A program made the translations under genes and the position numbers. Source: an uncultured Clostridia bacterium (lineage in GTDB: Bacteria; Bacillota; Clostridia; Christensenellales; Pumilibacteraceae). From it: a DNA stretch of 64,000 bases. Shown in pieces: positions 57,073-64,000 of this stretch. The notes beneath the pieces are model-generated. The model did no database searches. It saw nothing but the letters and a program-made list of their open reading frames with translations, and was not told where the DNA came from. Every line of letters begins with the position of its first letter. Position 1 is the stretch's first letter. The stretch is taken from the NCBI GenBank assembly GCA_948440265.1, contig CAOJOK010000001.1, positions 310,001-374,000 on the forward strand, in the 5' to 3' direction.

Positions 57073-59430
57073 TTAAACAAGTGCGACTTCCAACACTTCG
57101 TCTATATTGCTTGCACAGACAATCTTCATATTGTCTTTTACTTCCGCAGGCAAATCGTCTATGTCTTTTCTGTTTTCTTCGGGAATGACAATAGTTGTCA
57201 CGCCGCTGCGGAATGCCGCCAACGATTTCTCTTTAAGTCCGCCTATCGGCAGCACCTTGCCGCGCAAAGTTATTTCTCCCGTCATAGCGACGTTTTTGGA
57301 AACTTTGCGTCCGCTCATTGCCGACAGTATAGCCGTAGCTATCGTTATTCCCGCGCTGGGACCGTCTTTCGGCGTTGCCCCTTCGGGTGCGTGTATGTGC
57401 AAATCGTATTTGGTAAACTTATCGGCATCTATTCCGTACTTTTCCGCACGGCTTCTTATAACCGTAAGAGCGGTATGGCAGGACTCTTTCATAACTTCGC
57501 CGAGACTGCCCGTAAGCTTGATATCTCCTTTGCCGCCGCTTATAAGGCTCACTTCTATATTAAGCGTCGTGCCGCCGACACTCGTCCAGGCAAGTCCCGT
57601 AACGAGTCCGACTTCGTCTTCGGCATTCTTCAAATCGTCTTTATACCTTTCGGCGCCGAGATACTCTCTCAAATCCTTCTTGCTGACCTTAAAAGATTTG
57701 ATTTCCTTATCTCCGCGATTTACATACCTGACCGCAAGCTTTCTGATGACGGAAGCAATTTCTCTTTCAAGATTGCGTACGCCGCTTTCTCTCGTATAGC
57801 AAGCGATAATATCCATCATTACGTCGTCGGGAATAGTAACTTTGACGTTTTTAAGTCCGTTCGCTTCTATCTGCTTGGGAAGCAAATACTTCTTTGCTAT
57901 CTGCAATTTTTCTTCATAAGTATAGCCCGACAGCTCGAGAATTTCCATTCTGTCCAATAGCGGCGTAGGTATGGAATCGACTGTATTTGCGGTTGTTACA
58001 AACATTACTTTCGACAAGTCGTACGGCATATCGAGATAGTGGTCTTCGAACTTGAAATTCTGATTGGGGTCGAGAACTTCGAGCATTGCGCTTGCGGGGT
58101 CGCCTCTGAAATCCGATGACATTTTATCGATTTCATCCAACAAAAACAACGGGTTTATCACCCCCGCGGACTTCATTCCCGACACTATTCTACCCGGCAA
58201 TGCGCCCACATAGGTACGTCTGTGACCGCGTATTTCCGCTTCGTCTCTGACGCCGCCCAACGACATAGTGACCAGTTTGCGGTCGATAGCTCTCGCTATG
58301 GACGCCACAATAGACGTCTTGCCTACTCCCGGAGGTCCGACAAAACAAAGTATGGGGGCTTTCAGATTGTCGGTAAGACTGTGAACGGCAAGATATTCGA
58401 CAATTCGCTCCTTGATTTTTTCTAAGCCGTAATGGTCTTCATCGAGAATCTTCTGCGCTTTTTTCAAATCGAGATTGTCTTTCGATTTTTCCGTCCAGGG
58501 CAAAGCCAGAATCCAATCGATATAGGTTCTGCTTATTGCGGCTTCGGGAGAAGTCACGCTCATTTTCTCCATTCTCTGAAGCTCCCGAGCGACTTTTTCT
58601 TCCACTTCTTCGGGCAACTTTTTATCGGCAATTTTTTTGCGGTATTCGTCGGCTTCGCTCTCTCCGTCGCCGAGCTCGTCACGCAAAACTTTTATCTGCT
58701 CTCTGACATAATATTCGTGCTGGTTTTTATCGATATTCTGACGAACTTTGGCCGTAATTTTCTTTTCCATAGCTTTCAGTTCGCATTCTTCCAAAAGCTT
58801 TTTATATATGAGTTCGAACTGCTTAAACAGCGACTCGCAAGACAAAAGTTCCTGCTTATCTTTATAATCCGCCAAAAAAACGCTTGCCGCCGTTGCGACA
58901 AACCTTTCGTCATCGGGCATAGTAGTTGCCATCATCTGCAAATCGACAATGGACTTCGAATCATACTTTCTGTATTCTTCGAGCTGTGCAACTATACTGC
59001 GCCGTATCGCTTTAAGCATCAACTCGTCCGAAGGTTCTTCTTCGAATTTTTTTAAAGAAACTTCATAGCACGGCGTAATGGAAACGAAGTTGTCGATAAC
59101 CATTCTCTCGACGCCTTCCAAAATCGCGCGCACATATTCTCCGGAAGAACGAAGCACCTGCTTGACTTTGACAAGCGTTCCCACCCTATATACGTCCTTG
59201 GGCGCAGGATTGGCGGCACTTTTGTTTTTCTGCGTTACGACAAACAGATTTTTATTGGAATCGATTGCCCTGTTCAATGCCTGCAGGGACTTCTCCCGTC
59301 CCACATCTACAGTATAAGTCTGCCCGGGGAAAACCACGACCCCGCGCAGAACTATCATCTGATATACTTCCCTTTGACGGAAAATAACTTCTTCGTCTAT
59401 CAAATTGTCACCGGTATACTTTTCGTCCAT
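57073..59430 (-). CDS. lon: ATP-dependent protease La (Lon)
   Basis: 785 residues, typical LonA. N-terminal substrate domain, AAA+ module with Walker A GPPGVGKTSIV near residue 355 and Walker B FLLDEIDKM near 420, and a Ser-Lys protease domain with DGPSAGI near 680 (catalytic Ser) and GKVLPIGGLKEKSLAA (catalytic Lys). It degrades misfolded and regulatory proteins. AGGAG precedes the ATG. Confidence 0.97.
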   Translation of the reverse strand: MDEKYTGDNLIDEEVIFRQREVYQMIVLRGVVVFPGQTYTVDVGREKSLQALNRAIDSNKNLFVVTQKNKSAANPAPKDVYRVGTLVKVKQVLRSSGEYVRAILEGVERMVIDNFVSITPCYEVSLKKFEEEPSDELMLKAIRRSIVAQLEEYRKYDSKSIVDLQMMATTMPDDERFVATAASVFLADYKDKQELLSCESLFKQFELIYKKLLEECELKAMEKKITAKVRQNIDKNQHEYYVREQIKVLRDELGDGESEADEYRKKIADKKLPEEVEEKVARELQRMEKMSVTSPEAAISRTYIDWILALPWTEKSKDNLDLKKAQKILDEDHYGLEKIKERIVEYLAVHSLTDNLKAPILCFVGPPGVGKTSIVASIARAIDRKLVTMSLGGVRDEAEIRGHRRTYVGALPGRIVSGMKSAGVINPLFLLDEIDKMSSDFRGDPASAMLEVLDPNQNFKFEDHYLDMPYDLSKVMFVTTANTVDSIPTPLLDRMEILELSGYTYEEKLQIAKKYLLPKQIEANGLKNVKVTIPDDVMMDIIACYTRESGVRNLEREIASVIRKLAVRYVNRGDKEIKSFKVSKKDLREYLGAERYKDDLKNAEDEVGLVTGLAWTSVGGTTLNIEVSLISGGKGDIKLTGSLGEVMKESCHTALTVIRSRAEKYGIDADKFTKYDLHIHAPEGATPKDGPSAGITIATAILSAMSGRKVSKNVAMTGEITLRGKVLPIGGLKEKSLAAFRSGVTTIVIPEENRKDIDDLPAEVKDNMKIVCASNIDEVLEVALV

Positions 59431-59517
59431 ATTTACTCCTGCTCACTGTCGGCTTAATAATAATATGCGCCAAACGTACTCATTTAAAACAAAACGTACC
59501 CGTGGCAAAATTCGTGA

Positions 59518-60804
59518 CTACGCTATCTCCTTTTTTCCGGGGTTCTTTTTTCTCCTGATTACGGTGGGCTGTTCTCCGCCGACGCAGCCGCCTGTTATGA
59601 CTATCTTTTCTATTTCCTTATCATCGGGCGCGCTGTACATAATGTCCAACATAGCGTTCTCCATTATGGAACGCAGTCCTCTCGCACCCGTATTCAATTC
59701 TATCGCCTTATTTGCAATCGCTTCCACGGCATCGGACGAGAATTCCAGTTCTATGCCGTCCATTTCCATAAGCTTGATATACTGCCTTGTAAGACAGTCT
59801 TTCGGCTTGGTCAAAATGCTTACGAGAGCATCTTTATCGAGCGCGCGAAGGCTTACATATACGGGCAGTCTTCCGACAAATTCGGGGATAAGACCAAATT
59901 TAATCAAGTCCTGCGGCTGCACGCTTTCCAGAGAATTGGAATTGTCCAGCTCGATTTTCGTCTTGATATTGCCGCCGAAACCGAGCGACGAAGAATTGAC
60001 GCGCTTTTCGATTATCTTATCCAAGCCCACAAAAGCTCCGCCGAATATAAACAAGATATTAGTGGTATCTATGGCGATACACTCCTGCTGCGGATGCTTT
60101 CTGCCGCCTTGAGGCGGAACGTTTGCCACCGTGCTCTCTATAATTTTAAGCAGAGCCTGCTGCACGCCTTCACCCGAAACATCGCGGGTTATACTGACAT
60201 TTTCCGACTTGCGCGCTATCTTATCTATTTCGTCGACGTAAATAATTCCGCGCTGCGCACGTTCGATATCGTAATCGGCGTTCTGTATGAGCTTCAGCAG
60301 TACGTTCTCTACGTCTTCGCCGACATACCCTGCTTCCGTGAGCGTTGTGGCGTCGCAGGACGCAAACGGAACGTCGAGAATTCTGGACAGCGTTTGCGCA
60401 AGCAAAGTCTTGCCGCAGCCCGTCGGTCCCATAAGCAGTATATTGCTCTTTTTCAGTTCCAAAGCACTGTTCTTTTTCTTACTGCTTTTATGAGTAAGAT
60501 TGTAATTCACGCGCTTATAGTGGTTATATACCGCCACGCTCAAAACCTTCTTTGCTTCGTCCTGACCGACGATATAGTCGTCGAGATGTTTTTTTATTTC
60601 GGCAGGCTTCGGCAGCTTGATATTCTCCCCTGCGGCATTCTGCTTGTTGTGGGCAATTATTTCTTCGCAAATGGCAACGCACTGGTCGCAGATGCAAATA
60701 GAGCTGTCTGCCGCTTCTATAAGGTCGCGCACCTTGGAACGCGGACGTCCGCAAAAAGAACATAACATTTCCTTGTTGTCACGATTTTCGTCGTTCTTGT
60801 TCAA
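59518..60804 (-). CDS. clpX: ClpXP ATPase subunit ClpX
   Basis: 428 residues. Zinc-binding domain [11 protein letters not shown] and CICDQC (residues 16-45), Walker [12 protein letters not shown] near 128, Walker B VDEIDKI near 190, and a ClpP-contact loop SSLGFGGN (LGF in place of IGF). It unfolds substrates for ClpP. A TTG start with GGGAGAG upstream is inferred, 16 bases after clpP. Confidence 0.97.
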   Translation of the reverse strand: MNKNDENRDNKEMLCSFCGRPRSKVRDLIEAADSSICICDQCVAICEEIIAHNKQNAAGENIKLPKPAEIKKHLDDYIVGQDEAKKVLSVAVYNHYKRVNYNLTHKSSKKKNSALELKKSNILLMGPTGCGKTLLAQTLSRILDVPFASCDATTLTEAGYVGEDVENVLLKLIQNADYDIERAQRGIIYVDEIDKIARKSENVSITRDVSGEGVQQALLKIIESTVANVPPQGGRKHPQQECIAIDTTNILFIFGGAFVGLDKIIEKRVNSSSLGFGGNIKTKIELDNSNSLESVQPQDLIKFGLIPEFVGRLPVYVSLRALDKDALVSILTKPKDCLTRQYIKLMEMDGIELEFSSDAVEAIANKAIELNTGARGLRSIMENAMLDIMYSAPDDKEIEKIVITGGCVGGEQPTVIRRKKNPGKKEIA

Positions 60805-60819
60805 ATTAGTCTCTCCCGA

Positions 60820-61413
60820 TTATATTCTTTTTTCGAAAATTCTGTCTATAAGTCCGTATTTCAACGCCTCGTCGGCTGTCATATAGTGGTCTCTGTCTAC
60901 GTCTTTTTCAATCTTCTCCAACGGCTGATTGCAGTTGCCTGCCAATATGGCGTTCATACGCTTTTTGATTTTCAGTATGTGCTCTGCCTGAATGGCGATA
61001 TCGCTTGCCTGCCCCTGCGCTCCGCCGAGCGGCTGATGAATCATTATCTCGCTGTTGGGCAGAGAGAATCTTTTGCCTTTGGTTCCCGATGAAAGCAGGA
61101 ATGCGCCCATAGAAGCCGCCATACCGACGCAAATCGTCTGCACGTCGCACTTGATATAGTTCATCGTGTCATAAATGCCCATACCTGCGGTCACACTGCC
61201 GCCGGGGCTGTTTATATAAAGACTTATGTCTTTCTCGGGGTCTTTTCCTTCAAGATATATGAGCTGGGCAATAACGATGTCCGCAGAAATATCATTGACT
61301 TCGCCTGTCAAAAAAACTATTCTGTCTTCGAGCAGTCTCGAATATATGTCGTAAGACCTTTCTCCTCTGTTTGTCTGTTCCACAACCATAGGAACCAAGC
61401 TGTTTCTAATCAT
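60820..61413 (-). CDS. clpP: ClpP protease subunit
   Basis: 197 residues. Catalytic triad visible: Ser in [12 protein letters not shown] near residue 98, His in [11 protein letters not shown] near 123, Asp in KDVDRDHYM near 172. It forms the proteolytic chamber for ClpX and other Clp ATPases. GGAGG precedes the ATG; gene order tig-clpP-clpX is conserved in many bacteria. Confidence 0.98.
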   Translation of the reverse strand: MIRNSLVPMVVEQTNRGERSYDIYSRLLEDRIVFLTGEVNDISADIVIAQLIYLEGKDPEKDISLYINSPGGSVTAGMGIYDTMNYIKCDVQTICVGMAASMGAFLLSSGTKGKRFSLPNSEIMIHQPLGGAQGQASDIAIQAEHILKIKKRMNAILAGNCNQPLEKIEKDVDRDHYMTADEALKYGLIDRIFEKRI

Positions 61414-61479
61414 ATATAAAAACCTCCGTACATACTAATTTATTTCCGCGCACGCTTTGTTATACATCAAACGAATACG

Positions 61480-62886
61480 CTATTCGGCTTTCTTTGTTGT
61501 CTTTTTGGCGGGAGCCTTTTTAGCTGCGGGTTTTTCTTCCGCACTCTTGTCCGCCGTCTTCTTTGTCGAAGTTTTCTTTTCCGAAGTCTTTTTTTCGGCG
61601 CTTTCTTTCTTCTCTACGAATTTATTGTTCTTTTTCAAGAAATCCATAACTTTCGCCATCAAAAGGTCGCTCTTGATATAAGCTCTGCGGCGTGCCGATA
61701 TTTCTTCGCTTGCTTCTGCGGCAGAACTCTTTTCCAACTCCGCATCCACTTCTTTGTCGGTAACTTCAATTTTTTCCGCTTCTATGATTTTTTCCAACGC
61801 CAAGCGTGTTTTCACGTTGGCAATCGCAGACTCTCTGCGTTGGCGGCGGAAATCGATTTCTTTCAGCCCCGTATACTTAAAATAGTCGGAAAGCTTCATA
61901 CCGCCGTAAGCGCGCTGCAACTGCATTTCGAAGTCGGCAAGCATATAATCGATTTCGCTGTCTATCATACACTGCGGTATTTCCACTTCGCAAGAGTCGG
62001 CAATCATTTTCAGCATCTCGTTCTCACTCTCGGTTTCGGAATGTTTCTCCTTATGCTCGAGAATGGTTTTTTCTATATGCGCTCTGTATTCCGCCATCGT
62101 ATTGCAGTTTTCGCTCACATCGCGGGCAAACTCGTCATTGAGTTCGGGCAACTGCTTTAAGCGAATTTCGTGCAGAGTAACGGTAAATACCGCGTCTTTG
62201 CCTTTCAAATCCTCGGCGTGGTAATCTTCGGGGAACTTAACGTTTATGTCTTTGGTCTCGCCCTTATTCATACCGATAACCTGTTCTTCGAAACCGGGTA
62301 TAAACGAGTGGCTGCCTATGACAAGTTCTTGCTTTTCAGCCGTGCCGCCTGCAAATTTGACGCCGTTCACGCTGCCGCTGTAATCGATAGTGACGGTATC
62401 TCCGTCTTTTACCGCTCTGTCTTCTATCTCGACCATTCTGGAAGCGTGCTCGCGCGCGTGCTCGATTTCATAATCGACTTCCGATGCAGAAACAGACACT
62501 TTTGCTTTCGGCACTTCCAACTCTTTATATGCTCCGAGCTTTATTTCGGGCTTAACGGTGACGACGGCATTGAAAGTGAACTTGTCTGCCGTTTCTTCTC
62601 CGAGGTCGATTTTCGGGTCGTCCACGGGAAAAATCCAGCTTTCTTTATCAAGCACTTCGCCATAGCAGCGTTTAAACACCGATTCGAAAGCGTCTTCGAA
62701 AAATACGCCTTTACCGTACATACTTTCGATAACGCCGCGAGGTGCGTGCCCCTTGCGGAAACCGGGGATATTATATTTGCCGCGCGTCCTGAAATAGGCG
62801 TTTGTCATTTCTTCTTTCCATTCCGACGCAGCGACGGAAAAGTCGATTTTTACTGCGCCCTTTTGTTTTTCCACTTTGTAGTCCAT
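61480..62886 (-). CDS. tig: Trigger factor with lysine/alanine-rich tail
   Basis: 468 residues against about 425-430 usually. Ribosome-binding N-domain (with FRKGHAPRGVIESMYG near residue 43, the GFRxxKxP-type signature), FKBP-like domain (about 160-245, DGDTVTIDYSGSVNG, GSHSFIPGFEEQVIGM) and helical C-domain. Residues about 425-468 form an added tail rich in Lys, Ala and Thr (SAEEKPAAKKAPAKKTTKKAE). It chaperones nascent chains. A clear promoter and AGGAGG lie upstream. Confidence 0.96.
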   Translation of the reverse strand: MDYKVEKQKGAVKIDFSVAASEWKEEMTNAYFRTRGKYNIPGFRKGHAPRGVIESMYGKGVFFEDAFESVFKRCYGEVLDKESWIFPVDDPKIDLGEETADKFTFNAVVTVKPEIKLGAYKELEVPKAKVSVSASEVDYEIEHAREHASRMVEIEDRAVKDGDTVTIDYSGSVNGVKFAGGTAEKQELVIGSHSFIPGFEEQVIGMNKGETKDINVKFPEDYHAEDLKGKDAVFTVTLHEIRLKQLPELNDEFARDVSENCNTMAEYRAHIEKTILEHKEKHSETESENEMLKMIADSCEVEIPQCMIDSEIDYMLADFEMQLQRAYGGMKLSDYFKYTGLKEIDFRRQRRESAIANVKTRLALEKIIEAEKIEVTDKEVDAELEKSSAAEASEEISARRRAYIKSDLLMAKVMDFLKKNNKFVEKKESAEKKTSEKKTSTKKTADKSAEEKPAAKKAPAKKTTKKAE

Positions 62887-62915
62887 AAAAGTCCTCCGAG
62901 AGATTATACCGTTCT

Positions 62916-62944
62916 ATATTACCATATAACGGAAACTTTGTCAA
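62916..62944 (-). promoter_or_regulatory. Promoter of tig and the Clp/Lon operon
   Basis: TTGACA (62939-62944), 17 bp, TAATAT (62916-62921). No CtsR heptad repeat or CIRCE element was seen beside it. Confidence 0.87.
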
Positions 62945-62949
62945 TTTAT

Positions 62950-62978
62950 TTGACGGACATTCTATTTTAGTTTATACT
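62950..62978 (+). promoter_or_regulatory. Promoter of rqcH
   Basis: TTGACG (62950-62955), 17 bp, TATACT (62973-62978). Its -35 box is five bases from that of the divergent tig promoter, so the two may compete for polymerase. Confidence 0.78.
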
Positions 62979-63063
62979 GAAACAGTAACCTAAAAACGCC
63001 GTAACAATAGCGAAAAAACGCGAATACACAATATCTGCGGCGATATAGCGAGGTAAAAAAATT

Positions 63064-64000
63064 ATGCCCTCCGACGCATTGCATTATTCATATATTGCCG
63101 AAGAACTCGACGGTTTGCTTAAAGACGGCAAAATAGAAAAAATCTCTATGCCGGAAAAAGACGAAATAGTTCTCGGCATTAGGGCGCGCGGCAATAACTT
63201 TTCTTTGCTTATCAGCGCCTGCCCTTCCGCGGCGCGCTGCCATATAACGCAATCCAAAAAAGAAAATCCTGCGGTCGCCCCGTCGTTTTTGATGCATCTC
63301 AGAAAACATATCGGCGGCGCAAAGATTTCGAAGATAAGCGCCGTACCGTTCGAGCGCGTATTGGAAATCGAGCTAATCACGAGGAACGAACTTGCCGACG
63401 AAGAGAAAAAAACTCTTATCGCGGAAATAATGGGCAAATATTCCAATATCATTCTCGTTTCTTTCGACGGCGTAATATCCGATTGCATTAAAAAGGTCGG
63501 CGCCGACACATCTTCCAAAAGACAGATTCTGCCTTCTTTACGCTATGAGTATCCGCCCAAGCAGGAAAAAATCAGTCCGCTTGAAACCGAACCCGTTTTG
63601 CAAGAGCTGAAAAATTTCGGCGGCGGTGACCTATCGTCGTTTTTGATTAAAAAAGTCAAAGGACTATCTCCCGTAAGCGCGCAGGAAGCCGTTTTCGAAG
63701 CGCTCGGCAAAGTCGATACTCCACCGTTAAGCGAATATGCGGCAACTGAAATCGTCGCGGCATTACAGTCGCTCTATGCCCGTGACACACTGCAACCGTG
63801 CATCAGAATGGCAGACAAAGCAAGCGTCGACTTCTATTTCCGCCCATACAAAATGTTTGACGGGCAATACGTGTTTTTCGACAGTTTGAGTCAAGCCATA
63901 GACGAATATTTCAAAGACCGCGACAAACAAAACAGATTCAACGAAAAATCGCATCACCTGTCTTCGCTTTTAAAGAATGCGATATCCCGAACAGAAAAAA
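63064..64000 (+). CDS. rqcH: RqcH/NFACT ribosome quality-control protein (N-terminal part, runs off the window)
   Basis: 312 codons visible, open to the end. The NFACT-N domain is recognised from MPSDALHYSYIAEELDGLL, SAARCHIT, FLMHLRKHIGGAKI, ERVLEIEL and IMGKYSNIILV. RqcH (formerly FbpA) binds stalled 50S-peptidyl-tRNA and, with RqcP, adds C-terminal alanine tails for ClpXP degradation. It divides promoters with tig and lies next to clpP and clpX, the protease that removes its products. GAGG lies 11 bases before the ATG. Confidence 0.92.
   Translation, partial: MPSDALHYSYIAEELDGLLKDGKIEKISMPEKDEIVLGIRARGNNFSLLISACPSAARCHITQSKKENPAVAPSFLMHLRKHIGGAKISKISAVPFERVLEIELITRNELADEEKKTLIAEIMGKYSNIILVSFDGVISDCIKKVGADTSSKRQILPSLRYEYPPKQEKISPLETEPVLQELKNFGGGDLSSFLIKKVKGLSPVSAQEAVFEALGKVDTPPLSEYAATEIVAALQSLYARDTLQPCIRMADKASVDFYFRPYKMFDGQYVFFDSLSQAIDEYFKDRDKQNRFNEKSHHLSSLLKNAISRTEK

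Noticed and set aside
62887..63063. CIRCE or CtsR operator before tig
   Set aside because: No matching inverted repeat or heptad tandem repeat was found in the interval.

Overview
The window looks like a chromosomal segment of a spore-forming, meso-diaminopimelate-containing Clostridia-type Firmicute, probably an uncultured gut lineage; I cannot place the genus. The evidence is spoIVA, spoIIGA, sigE and sigG, a Firmicutes-type tig-clpP-clpX-lon-ysxC run, MurE with a DNPRSENP motif (the mDAP-type loop), and AGGAGG-type ribosome binding sites. Most genes read on the minus strand.

Layout. 1-491: start of rpmF behind four tRNA genes (Lys, Leu, Gly, Lys). 692-3446: a 2.7 kb integrated element in the 3' end of tRNA-Gln(CUG), bounded by a perfect 30-bp repeat. 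It carries a tyrosine integrase, a Cro/CI-like repressor with a three-operator switch, a 94-residue protein resembling the integrase arm-binding domain, and a block of nested inverted repeats. 3419-3867: five more tRNAs (Gln, Gln, His, Arg, Gly). 3923-22185: housekeeping and sporulation genes (yfcE-like, rdgB, spoIVA, plsY, der, DUF512 radical SAM, DUF1614, a divergent cyclophilin, DUF975, RluA-type synthase, nrdR, PRC-barrel protein, sigG, sigE, spoIIGA, ftsZ, ftsA, ftsQ, murA).

22413-40227: a 17.8 kb three-gene operon encoding giant proteins of 1822, 1752 and 2339 residues that I do not recognise. Two are predicted single-pass envelope proteins with large outside domains and charged cytoplasmic tails. 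The third is a cytoplasmic coiled-coil protein with an acidic head and a histone-H1-like basic patch. This operon, with serC-serA, two paralogous membrane proteins and a TPP-riboswitch-controlled thiT, lies between the two halves of the division and cell wall (dcw) cluster. The upstream half (mraZ, rsmH, ftsL, class B PBP, murE, mraY, murD, ftsW) is at 45669-54768 and the downstream half (murA, ftsQ, ftsA, ftsZ) at 17551-22185. murF, murG and murC are absent from the window.

55017-64000: a metallophosphoesterase, a Cys-rich protein with a possible mother-cell promoter, then ysxC, lon, clpX, clpP and tig, and divergently the start of rqcH.

The genes cover envelope growth and division, the sporulation programme and protein quality control. 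The best candidates for something undescribed are the giant three-protein operon, the minimal tRNA-Gln element with its switch and stand-alone arm-domain protein, and a recurring promoter layout (-10 box exactly 6 nt before an ATG with no Shine-Dalgarno sequence) that predicts leaderless mRNAs for five genes.
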